DNA from: Candidatus Methanosuratincola sp.
Lineage (GTDB): Archaea > Thermoproteota > Methanomethylicia > Methanomethylicales > Methanomethylicaceae
Reading direction: 5' to 3'
Assembly: GCA_029907755.1 (NCBI GenBank)
Contig: JARYLH010000072.1
Coordinates: 1 to 7,259, forward strand
DNA length: 7,259 nt
Below, piece by piece: positions 1-5,410 of this stretch (positions are counted from its first letter, which is position 1; each line of letters opens with the position of its first letter). The notes below the pieces were generated by a model. The model was not told where the DNA came from and did no database searches. It saw nothing but the letters and a program-made list of their open reading frames with translations. Both the position numbers and the translations under genes were made by a program.

Positions 1-457
1 TGTAGTACGCTGGGATGTGGAATATCCAATCAATCCCTAAGTTTGGGATCGATCCGCCTGGGTACAGTGGTGTTTTGAAGGTATGGGTTGCTGCGTCGTA
101 TTCGAAGCCGCTGTTCACTTCCCAATCGACAGCGATATCGGAAGGCACATTCGCCAGGTTTAACTTTATCTTCACCGGCTTCTTGCCCAGGTTGTAGATC
201 CAATGCGTAGAAAGCCCCTCGAGCTGAGGCTGGAGCAGGTTCTTCAGCACTCCCCTTGCTTGCAGGTCAATCACTAACGGCGACATCGAGACCGGCGGGC
301 CTGCCCCCCTCAGGACCGTAGGGGCGGTCACATTCCCGGCAGGCACTGCGACCCAGAAGTGCACGAGCTCCGACTTGCCGAGGGTTGCGCTGTAGGCACC
401 TAAAGAGAGCGTTATTGCCGCCACTAAAACAAAGCCCAATATGTATTTGGTTTTCAT
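1..457 (-). CDS. Secreted protein of unknown function, N-terminal part (runs off the left edge)
   Basis: The reverse strand is open from an ATG at 457-455 to base 1, giving 152 complete codons and no stop. The N terminus has two lysines, then a hydrophobic stretch (about residues 6-20, ILGFVLVAAITLSLG) and small residues (AYSATLG), which reads as a Sec signal peptide or membrane anchor. There is no cysteine, so it is not a lipoprotein. The visible mature part is rich in V, L, P, W and Y, with segments such as WIYNLGKKPVKIKLNL and a later PGGS turn followed by WIFHIP. This suggests an extracellular beta-sandwich domain. I do not recognise the family. A TasA/camelysin-like fibre or other cell-surface protein is possible but only a guess from the signal-peptide style and beta content. 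The gene is divergent from the PadR repressor, which may regulate it. The real length and C-terminal anchor are outside the window. Confidence 0.8.
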   Translation of the reverse strand, partial: MKTKYILGFVLVAAITLSLGAYSATLGKSELVHFWVAVPAGNVTAPTVLRGAGPPVSMSPLVIDLQARGVLKNLLQPQLEGLSTHWIYNLGKKPVKIKLNLANVPSDIAVDWEVNSGFEYDAATHTFKTPLYPGGSIPNLGIDWIFHIPAYY

Positions 458-480
458 GGTGGACAAGTTGTTTTGGAATC

Positions 481-490
481 CTATTTTAGG
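481..490 (-). promoter_or_regulatory. Probable TATA box of the secreted-protein gene
   Basis: Read on the minus strand this is CCTAAAATAG, centred about 28 bases upstream of the ATG at 457. With the usual archaeal TATA-to-start distance of about 26 bases, transcription would begin near 460 and give an almost leaderless mRNA. That fits the lack of a convincing Shine-Dalgarno sequence there. Confidence 0.45.
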
Positions 491-567
491 CGATCGGAAT
501 TGATCTCTTGTACTGCATGCCGTCCAGCGATTTATGTGATTGAACTCGGATAAAAACCATAAAACTC

Positions 568-596
568 ATATATCGAAATCAAATATATTCTTTCGA
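568..596 (+). promoter_or_regulatory. padR promoter: TATA box and overlapping palindromic candidate operator
   Basis: ATATAT at 568-573 lies about 30 bases before the PadR start codon, so transcription would start close to 597-600 with a very short leader. Overlapping its end is an inverted repeat, TCGAAA (573-578) and TTTCGA (591-596), separated by 12 AT-rich bases. It spans the interval from the TATA box to the transcription start. PadR proteins bind palindromes as dimers and often repress themselves, so this is a reasonable autoregulatory operator. That role is inferred from position and symmetry only. A weak GAGG at 595-598 lies only three bases before the ATG. Confidence 0.45.
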
Positions 597-601
597 GGAA
601 A

Positions 602-1153
602 ATGTTCGACGACCCTATCTCAAAAAGCCTCGAGTGGAGCAGGAAGGGCTACATGGGCATGGCTCTCTTACTGATGATAAATGAGAAGCCGCTGACTGGT
701 TACGAGATAATGCGTACCATGTACGAGACCACGCAAGGCTTCTGGAGGCCGACCCCTGGAGGGGTGTACCCTGTGCTGAAGAAGCTCGAGTCCGAGGGTC
801 TAGTCCGTGGGGAGTGGCATGCCTACAAGGGTCGCAAGCGGAAGATCTACACGATCACAGACGAGGGCAGGAGGATCCTGGAGCATGTGCTGCTCAAGCA
901 GAGCGAGATCGCTATGAGCATAAACAGGATATTCGAGAGCTTCTTGAAAGACATGTTCTCCTTTGACAACCCCCAGGTTGCCCCCCCGTGCCTCTTCTCT
1001 GTCTTCATGTCCGATATCGATGCCGTAGAGGCTGAAATCGAGGATCTCAAGGCAAAGAGGGAAACTTTGCTACGGATGATTGAGATCCTCCAGAAGTGCC
1101 TTGCTGAAATAGATGCGAGGCTAGAAGAAGCAAAGCGGGAGGCTAATTTCTAG
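602..1153 (+). CDS. PadR-family winged-helix transcriptional repressor
   Basis: This 183-residue protein has the classic two-part PadR layout. Residues about 15-97 form the winged helix. The stretch includes MALLLMINEKPLTGYEI, then the diagnostic FWRPTPGGVYPVLKKLESEG, then GRKRKIYTITDEGRRIL, which makes the wing and last strand. Residues about 137-180 are a charged, heptad-like helix (VEAEIEDLKAKRETLLRMIEIL and beyond) that should form the dimerisation coiled coil of the PadR C-terminal domain. Such proteins are dimeric DNA-binding repressors in the cytoplasm that sense small hydrophobic ligands or stress. The ligand here is unknown. The ATG at 602 is chosen because it leaves the whole domain intact and sits correctly behind the TATA box. 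The gene is divergent from the secreted-protein gene and overlaps the 3' end of lysX by 11 bases on the opposite strand. A C7 run at 981-987 does not break the frame. Confidence 0.9.
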   Translation: MFDDPISKSLEWSRKGYMGMALLLMINEKPLTGYEIMRTMYETTQGFWRPTPGGVYPVLKKLESEGLVRGEWHAYKGRKRKIYTITDEGRRILEHVLLKQSEIAMSINRIFESFLKDMFSFDNPQVAPPCLFSVFMSDIDAVEAEIEDLKAKRETLLRMIEILQKCLAEIDARLEEAKREANF

Positions 1154-2006
1154 CCTTCTCTAAAGCGTAATCTATTATCATCCCTGGGATGTCGACCTCA
1201 GAGACGCTCATCGCACCCTTGAACTCTACTGTTGAATTTACTTCGTGGATCACAATGCCTTCCTTGGTCTCCATGGCATCGACCCCAAGGACGCCTGTGC
1301 CGACGACCTCAGCTGCCTTGAGTATCAGCTCCCTTAGATCTTCGGTGAGGTTGCAGACCTCAGCCTTCCCTCCCCTGGCTATGTTGGTCCTCCAGTCGTC
1401 CGGAGTGCTGTACCTGTATATTGATGCGGCTATCTGATCCCCGACAACGACTGTCCTTATGTCTCTGGGCGGCCTCTCTACCATCTCTTGGATATAATAG
1501 ATCTGGTATAGGGGGTTGCCCATCTCTTCCCTGTCCTCGAGGAGCGCCTGCGCAGTCTCCCGGTCCTTGAGCGGCGCGATAAGCCTCCCCCAGCTCCCGA
1601 AGACTGGCTTAATTACGGCAGGGTAGCCCATCTCCTCCTCCAGCACCTTCATCGCCTCCTCCTTGGTGAAGGCGACAATTGTTTTTGGGGTCGGTATCCC
1701 TGCCTTTGCTAACTTCATGCTGCAGAGGAGCTTATCGCCGCAGAGCGCGGCGACGCTGTAAGGGTTAATCACAACCACTCCTTTGTTCTCGAGAATCGAG
1801 GTTATGTAAAGGCCCCTGAAGTGGCTAACACATCTCTCGATCGCCACATCCCCGAAAATCTCGTCCTTGTTGAGATCGGTTATCTTCAAGTGCAGCTCTT
1901 TTGCATCTATCGGCCTGAGCTCGACCCCCTTCTTCTGGGCTGCATTTATTATCTCCTTCTCTTCGACCCTTATCCTGTCATAAAGAAGAGAGAGGGTCTC
2001 TGCCAA
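1143..2006 (-). CDS. lysX: LysX-type ATP-grasp ligase: 2-aminoadipate (or glutamate)-LysW ligase
   Basis: The 287-residue protein is an ATP-grasp enzyme that joins the alpha-amino group of 2-aminoadipate (LysX), or glutamate in the ArgX variants, to the C-terminal glutamate of the carrier LysW. This is the first step of carrier-protein lysine/arginine synthesis. Diagnostic features are LLYDRIR at the N terminus, ERCVSHFRGLY (57-67), the phosphate loop in KPVFGSWGRL (133-142), YIQEMVERPPRDIRTVVVG, the NIARGGKAE substrate loop (208-216), and metal-binding D243, E255 and N257 (VDAMETK...HEVNSTVEFK). Length matches the family, which runs to about 280 residues. The start codon is TTG at 2006, four bases after the lysW stop. 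Its Shine-Dalgarno sequence, GGGGAG, lies inside the last lysW codons with nine bases of spacing. I cannot tell LysX from ArgX specificity by eye, and a bifunctional enzyme is possible. RimK-type peptide ligase activity is less likely given the LysW partner. Confidence 0.9.
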   Translation of the reverse strand: MAETLSLLYDRIRVEEKEIINAAQKKGVELRPIDAKELHLKITDLNKDEIFGDVAIERCVSHFRGLYITSILENKGVVVINPYSVAALCGDKLLCSMKLAKAGIPTPKTIVAFTKEEAMKVLEEEMGYPAVIKPVFGSWGRLIAPLKDRETAQALLEDREEMGNPLYQIYYIQEMVERPPRDIRTVVVGDQIAASIYRYSTPDDWRTNIARGGKAEVCNLTEDLRELILKAAEVVGTGVLGVDAMETKEGIVIHEVNSTVEFKGAMSVSEVDIPGMIIDYALEKARN

Positions 2007-2010
2007 AGCT

Positions 2011-2181
2011 TTACTCTCCCCAGTCTTCGCCCTCAGATTCTGCGACCTTCAGCTCGAAGTTGCCCTTCTTGTCCTTCGAGACCTCGAGTTCTGCTCCGCA
2101 GTCAGGGCAGCTAAGGATTTCTCCTTCTATTACTTCCTTGGCCTCTATGTCACCATCGCACTCTGGACATTTGAATTTCAT
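2011..2181 (-). CDS. lysW: LysW amino-group carrier protein
   Basis: This small acidic protein of 56 residues has two CPxC pairs, CPEC at 5-8 and CPDCG at 25-29, which should bind one zinc ion in the globular part. It ends in EDWGE, the hallmark C terminus of LysW carriers. The terminal glutamate side chain receives the amino group of 2-aminoadipate or glutamate, protects it, and presents intermediates to the downstream kinase, reductase and aminotransferase. The usual length is about 54 residues. The ATG at 2181 is preceded by GGTGGA with about six bases of spacing. lysX begins four bases after its TAA, so the two genes are translationally linked. The lysYZJK-type genes of the pathway are not in this window. 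Confidence 0.95.
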   Translation of the reverse strand: MKFKCPECDGDIEAKEVIEGEILSCPDCGAELEVSKDKKGNFELKVAESEGEDWGE

Positions 2182-2212
2182 TTTAATCCACCGTAGTATT
2201 CGCCTAAAAGAA

Positions 2213-2232
2213 TTTTATATTAATAAACGTTT
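2213..2232 (-). promoter_or_regulatory. lysWX promoter (TATA box with adjacent palindrome)
   Basis: On the minus strand TAATATAAAA (2222-2213) is a strong archaeal TATA box. It would place the transcription start near 2190, just before the GGTGGA ribosome site of lysW. Directly upstream is the 8-base perfect palindrome AAACGTTT (2225-2232), at the place where a BRE or an overlapping operator would sit. There is no oligo-T run between the DHH gene and this promoter, so some readthrough from upstream is also possible. Confidence 0.6.
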
Positions 2233-2267
2233 CTATAAGGTATTTTTGATCAGTTATTGGGCAGCGC

Positions 2268-3236
2268 TCAGTATTCCACAGTTCGTTTTTTTTCATTTTC
2301 CTCAACAAGAGCGTTGAAATCCACCAAAAACTCGAAAAACTTGCCCTCTGGTACCCTGGCGCCAGCAGCCATCGAGTGCCCGCCGCCGCTTCCATTGTAC
2401 TTGGGGGCGATCTCCTGGAGCAATTCGTTCAGGTCTATCTGCTCGCTTGAGGAGCGTATGCTCATATCGATCCTGCCCTTCCTCGTCTCGGCGCCTATCC
2501 CTACTGGTGTATTTCCGTAAGCCCTGGCGTAGACCGCGCTCTTACCCATCGACCACTTGAGATCCAGGACGTACGCCACTCTTCCGACCACCTTAACCTC
2601 TTCCTTTATTCTCTTCCTCATCTCCTCCTCGGCAATCGCCTCGGCAATCGCCTTCTCGACGATCTCCTCATCCGAGCTTGGCGTCCTGTTTGATGCCAAG
2701 AAGCTTACCATCCTCCTCTTAGCCTCGTAGTCCCTCCCACCTGCGTCTATCGCCTGGATGAGCAGCCCGCTCTCGAGGTACAGGCTTCTCTTCTCCCAGT
2801 TCCGTAGGAGGCGCCTTATCTCGTAAGTGTTGTCCATGTAGTCTCCTATTGCTCCGTATATGGCTACCCTGCTCATGTCCGCTGGGACGAGATCCCTGAA
2901 TTCCAGGTAAGTCAATTCGCTTGTGCAGCTCTGTGTAGTGCTCACCATTTTTCCCGGGAATCCCTTCTTGCTAAATCCTCGCGGCAAAGGGTGGTGGTCT
3001 ATGTACACTATGCTGCCCCCTCCGGCGACTATCCTTTCAAGCTCGTCGTTCACTTCTTGGAGGAATGTGCTCGAGAGGGCTATGTCGCAGATGACCACGT
3101 TGCCCTCTGCCTGCTTCAGATCCTCGGCAAGTCCTGAGGGATGGGAGAAGAAGACCTTGCTCCCCTTGCGGGCAGCCAGTGCTATGGCCGCCGAGCATAT
3201 GCCGTCAGTGTCCCCGTGGGCGACTATCCAATCCAT
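2268..3236 (-). CDS. DHH/DHHA1-family phosphoesterase (RecJ/NrnA-like nuclease)
   Basis: This 322-residue cytoplasmic protein carries a full DHH active site that binds two metal ions: motif I HGDTDG (H7, D9, D11), motif II D51 in VICDIALSS, motif III D80-H81-H82-P, and motif IV D132 in GAIGDYMDN. The C-terminal DHHA1 domain shows IDMSIRSS (257-263) and the glycine-rich GSGGGHSMAAGA (282-292) that grips the substrate phosphate. Relatives include RecJ, archaeal GINS-associated nuclease, NrnA oligoribonuclease and cyclic-dinucleotide phosphodiesterases. All catalytic residues are present, so it is not an inactivated Cdc45-type protein, but the exact substrate cannot be read from sequence. The ATG at 3236 is needed to keep motif I, and no clear ribosome site precedes it. 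It lies 34 bases downstream of cdvC on the same strand and may be co-transcribed with it. An in-frame 12-base duplication gives a repeated AIAE near residues 196-203. Confidence 0.85.
   Translation of the reverse strand: MDWIVAHGDTDGICSAAIALAARKGSKVFFSHPSGLAEDLKQAEGNVVICDIALSSTFLQEVNDELERIVAGGGSIVYIDHHPLPRGFSKKGFPGKMVSTTQSCTSELTYLEFRDLVPADMSRVAIYGAIGDYMDNTYEIRRLLRNWEKRSLYLESGLLIQAIDAGGRDYEAKRRMVSFLASNRTPSSDEEIVEKAIAEAIAEEEMRKRIKEEVKVVGRVAYVLDLKWSMGKSAVYARAYGNTPVGIGAETRKGRIDMSIRSSSEQIDLNELLQEIAPKYNGSGGGHSMAAGARVPEGKFFEFLVDFNALVEENEKKRTVEY
2627..2652. repeat. Short in-frame tandem duplication inside the DHH gene
   Basis: The 12-base unit CCTCGGCAATCG occurs twice in a row (2627-2638 and 2639-2650). 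On the coding (minus) strand it produces the repeated peptide AIAEAIAE in the helical linker between the DHH and DHHA1 domains. The length is a multiple of three and the frame stays open, so it is a harmless local expansion. Confidence 0.8.
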
Positions 3237-3258
3237 AGTTTATATTTGGTAGGGGAAT

Positions 3259-3264
3259 AAAAAA
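3259..3264 (-). terminator. Weak oligo-T site after cdvC
   Basis: On the minus strand a T6 run begins six bases after the cdvC stop codon (TGA, 3273-3271). Archaeal RNA polymerase often releases at oligo-T tracts in the non-template strand, so partial termination before the DHH gene is possible. The run is short and has no hairpin, so readthrough into the DHH gene is at least as likely. Confidence 0.25.
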
Positions 3265-3270
3265 GGGTTT

Positions 3271-4485
3271 TCAGCAAGCCCTGAAGCTCTCTTCCCACAT
3301 CTCGTAAGCATTTATCATTTCTTTGGTAACGCTCGGCTTGCGCCTTGCGAGCACTTCCTTGAAGTCTTCCATACGTATGGGTCTTGGTTTAGACGCCTTG
3401 TCCAGCGCAAGCCCTGCCTCGAAAAGTTCGCTGACTACCTTCAGCTGCACGGCTTGGGCGATGTCCCTTATGTCGCTTCCAGAGTAGCCTTCGGTAATTT
3501 TGGCCAGCTCCTCGATGCTCACACCTTCCATGCACAGGCTCTGAGTGTATATCTGGAACATCCTAAGCCTGGCTTCGTAGTCGGGGACTGGGACGTAGAT
3601 CCTCTTCTGGAACCTGCGAATGAACGCCCAGTCGAGAGCCCACGGCTTGTTTGTGGCGCCGATCACATAGAGAAGGCTGTTTTTGCCCTTGTCAATTATC
3701 CCGTCCATTTCCTTGAGGAACTGGTTCCTGACCCTTATCTCCCCGCCGACCTCGTTTGAGTGGACGCCCAACAGCGAGTCAATCTCATCGATAAAAATTA
3801 TTACCGCCTCGTTGTTGGCAATTCTCTCCCTTGCCGATCTGAAGAGCTTTGCTACGTTCTTCTCAGCTTCCCCAAGCCATTTGGACATTATCGAGGCAGC
3901 GTCGACTGAGTAGAATGCTGCGTTTATCTCTGTAGCCACAGCCGCCGCGGTGAGGGTCTTGCCGCAGCCCGGCGGGCCGTAGAGCAGGATCCCCCTTGGC
4001 CACCCGAGGGGGAAGAGGTCTGATCTGAGTGAAGGGTAGACAATCGCCTCCTTGAGCGCTTTTTTGGTCATCTCAAGTCCAGAGATGTCGTCCCACCTTA
4101 CGTTTGGCTTGTCTACCACAAGGAGATCCTCGTAAGAGCTCTTCTTCTGCTGCTGTTGCAGCTGCGGCTGCTGCTTGGCGTCTCCCTTCGGGGCAGCCTC
4201 ACCCCGATTGATCGGCTTGATCTCAAAGACTGCCGGTCCGTCCTCGTCAGGAGCCTCGGCACAATGCCCCGTCTGCAGGACTTTTATCCTCTCTTGGTAT
4301 GCCATTGCTCTGGTTACATAGATCCTATTCAGCTCATAGTTCGGGTAGAGGTTGACGATCTTCAAAAGAACATCGATTGCCTTCTGGTAGTAGGTGATCG
4401 CCATCCCCTTCGATCCTTGGTTGTCGAGCCTGATCGCTTCGCTCGCATACTTTATTGCCGCCGATTCCAGCTCATTGATCGCCAT
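3271..4485 (-). CDS. cdvC: CdvC, Vps4-like AAA+ ATPase of the archaeal ESCRT division machinery
   Basis: CdvC uses ATP to pull ESCRT-III subunits out of the division ring. The 404-residue protein starts with an MIT domain (about 1-75, three helices with MAINELESAAIKYASEAIRLD and YYQKAIDVLLKIV). A low-complexity Q-rich linker follows (about 104-115), then a canonical AAA+ module: Walker A GPPGCGKT (170-177), pore loop MSKWLGEAEKN (200-210), Walker B IIFIDEID (229-236), sensor 1 GATN (276-279), tandem arginine fingers in FIRRFQKR (R290, R291), and GYSGSDI (333-339). Nothing catalytic is missing. I chose the ATG at 4485. An in-frame GTG at 4488 and TTG at 4494 would add one or three residues, and GAGG at 4498-4501 fits GTG or ATG better than TTG. 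The start overlaps the end of cdvB by 14 bases, so the two are translationally coupled. The MIT domain should dock on the proline-rich motif of CdvB encoded just upstream. Confidence 0.96.
   Translation of the reverse strand: MAINELESAAIKYASEAIRLDNQGSKGMAITYYQKAIDVLLKIVNLYPNYELNRIYVTRAMAYQERIKVLQTGHCAEAPDEDGPAVFEIKPINRGEAAPKGDAKQQPQLQQQQKKSSYEDLLVVDKPNVRWDDISGLEMTKKALKEAIVYPSLRSDLFPLGWPRGILLYGPPGCGKTLTAAAVATEINAAFYSVDAASIMSKWLGEAEKNVAKLFRSARERIANNEAVIIFIDEIDSLLGVHSNEVGGEIRVRNQFLKEMDGIIDKGKNSLLYVIGATNKPWALDWAFIRRFQKRIYVPVPDYEARLRMFQIYTQSLCMEGVSIEELAKITEGYSGSDIRDIAQAVQLKVVSELFEAGLALDKASKPRPIRMEDFKEVLARRKPSVTKEMINAYEMWEESFRAC
4141..4176. repeat. CAG-type codon run encoding the Q-rich CdvC linker
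   Basis: Seven of twelve codons here are CAG or CAA on the coding strand, giving a KQQPQLQQQQKK stretch between the MIT and AAA+ domains. The nucleotide run is microsatellite-like. It should form a flexible tether and may vary in length between strains. Confidence 0.7.
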
Positions 4486-5299
4486 CACTTGCAATCGCCT
4501 CGCTTGCAGTCATTATCCTTATCAACCCCTTCTTAGATAAGCTTTCTATAAGCCTGGTGACTTGCCTTTCGTTCATGCCGAACTTCAAGCTCAGCTCTCT
4601 GAAGTCCAGCACCCCTTCATTCCTTTCTAAGTGTTTTAAGAGCACATCCTCCCCGTCAATTGTGTTGTCTTCCGGTGAGTGAGAAACGCCTTTGGTCAGC
4701 CGACCCTCCACGCCAAAATGCATTGGCGCTGCCATGCCGATCTCCTTGGGTGGCTCCGGAAGCTGCTCGATGAGCCTTCCCCTGATGAACGCAGAAGCTT
4801 CATCAAGTATCTCTTCGTTTTCAATGGTGTCTGAAATTGCGGCCACCTCTACCTCTGATAAAGGTATCCTCATCTCAGTCATGACTGAATTGAGGCAGCC
4901 CCCGATGTACGTCAGCTCACCTGAGACCTCTGGTATGATCTCAGACAACTGCTCAGAGACCTGCCTCACGGCCTCAAGTGTCGGTTCCAGCTGAGCAAAT
5001 GTCGAACCTACCTCCCTCAGAGTCTCCATCCTCAGCGTGAGCTGCTCCAGCAACAGGATGCCGTTTGAGACCTTTTCCTGCACCTTCTTTATCTCCGCGA
5101 TCTCATTCGCGTAGATCTTGGCCCTCTCGGAGCTCTTCTTTTCGAGTGCTGATGTGCAGAGCCTGAAGAGCTCGCTCCGCCTAGCCTTCAATTTTGCGTC
5201 GATTATCTCGAGCTTTCTCTTTTGTCTTCCCAGGGCTGTTATCGCCTCGTTCAGAGCGTCCTTTAGAGGTGGAGTCCGTCGAAAAAAGTTCTTTAGCAT
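4472..5299 (-). CDS. cdvB: CdvB, ESCRT-III division protein with C-terminal winged helix
   Basis: CdvB forms the ESCRT-III filament ring at mid-cell that recruits further ESCRT-III proteins and CdvC. The 275-residue protein has an ESCRT-III/Snf7 core at about 10-175. It comprises a basic first helix (RQKRKLEIIDAKLKARRSEL), then AKIYANEIAEIKKVQ and a long helical segment. Next is a proline-rich MIT-interacting motif, IEQLPEPPKEI (177-187), which resembles the MIM2 peptide bound by CdvC/Vps4. After a variable linker comes a C-terminal winged helix (about 213-264, DVLLKHLERNEGVLDFRELSLKFGMNERQVTRLIESLSKKG). In Sulfolobus this domain contacts the membrane-binding protein CdvA, although no cdvA is in this window. 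The ATG at 5299 is fixed by a strong Shine-Dalgarno sequence (AGAGGTGG, spacing nine). That site is itself locked in a hairpin with codons 9-12. The 3' end overlaps cdvC. Confidence 0.95.
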   Translation of the reverse strand: MLKNFFRRTPPLKDALNEAITALGRQKRKLEIIDAKLKARRSELFRLCTSALEKKSSERAKIYANEIAEIKKVQEKVSNGILLLEQLTLRMETLREVGSTFAQLEPTLEAVRQVSEQLSEIIPEVSGELTYIGGCLNSVMTEMRIPLSEVEVAAISDTIENEEILDEASAFIRGRLIEQLPEPPKEIGMAAPMHFGVEGRLTKGVSHSPEDNTIDGEDVLLKHLERNEGVLDFRELSLKFGMNERQVTRLIESLSKKGLIRIMTASEAIASDGDQ

Positions 5300-5320
5300 T
5301 TTTTTACTCCACCTCTAAGG
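5260..5320 (-). promoter_or_regulatory. Hairpin that sequesters the cdvB ribosome-binding site and start codon
   Basis: In the cdvB mRNA the 5' arm (5318-5306, UUAGAGGUGGAGU) contains the Shine-Dalgarno sequence. It is perfectly complementary over 13 bases to 5275-5263 (ACUCCACCUCUAA), which is codons 9-12 plus one base (Thr-Pro-Pro-Leu). Two more G-C pairs (5319-5320 with 5261-5260) extend the stem past one bulged A. Inside the 30-base loop, A6 at 5305-5300 can pair with U6 at 5287-5282, leaving the AUG in a 12-base apical loop. The coding arm mimics the anti-Shine-Dalgarno CACCUC of 16S rRNA. The expected effect is low initiation unless heat, a protein, or a translating ribosome opens the stem. 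The pairing is seen directly; the regulation is inferred. I found no convincing TATA box for cdvB. CCTAATTTTC at 5365-5374 (minus GAAAATTAGG) is the best weak candidate. Confidence 0.65.
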
Positions 5321-5374
5321 ATCACTCATGGGATATGGGGTATTTCCGTCAGTTTGATGCTTGGCCTAATTTTC

Positions 5375-5408
5375 AAAAAAATGGGAACGAGGGTTGCCAA
5401 GTTCAACC
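5375..5408 (-). terminator. Possible terminator between the ESCRT-III paralogue and cdvB
   Basis: Just after the stop codon of the upstream ESCRT-III gene, the minus strand reads GGTTG, a seven-base loop, then CAACC (5408-5392). Ten bases later comes a T7 run (5381-5375). An oligo-T tract alone can terminate archaeal transcription, so this may separate the paralogue from cdvBC at least partly. The hairpin is short, so readthrough is possible. The 111-base gap at 5300-5410 otherwise holds only the cdvB leader and its hairpin. Confidence 0.4.
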
Positions 5409-5410
5409 AC

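Noticed and set aside
981..987. C7 run in the PadR gene as a possible frameshift
   Set aside because: The frame continues through it into a sensible coiled-coil C terminus of normal length, so there is no sign of disruption.
1143..2006. LysX as a RimK ribosomal protein S6 modifying enzyme
   Set aside because: Both are ATP-grasp ligases, but the adjacent lysW with its EDWGE tail and the LYDRIR, ERCVSH and ARGGKAE motifs point to the LysW ligase.
3240..3248. AATATAAA on the minus strand as a TATA box for the DHH gene
   Set aside because: It is only 4-12 bases before the start codon. A promoter here would start transcription inside motif I, and no downstream start would preserve the active site.
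2923..3252. Plus-strand open frame of 109 codons opposite the DHH gene
   Set aside because: It is antisense to the catalytic motifs of the DHH protein and its composition is that of a shadow frame, with no ribosome site or TATA box seen.
4156..4536. Plus-strand open frame of 126 codons opposite cdvC
   Set aside because: It lies wholly across the cdvC MIT/linker region and the cdvB end, has no recognisable domain or promoter, and the minus-strand reading shows clear conserved motifs.
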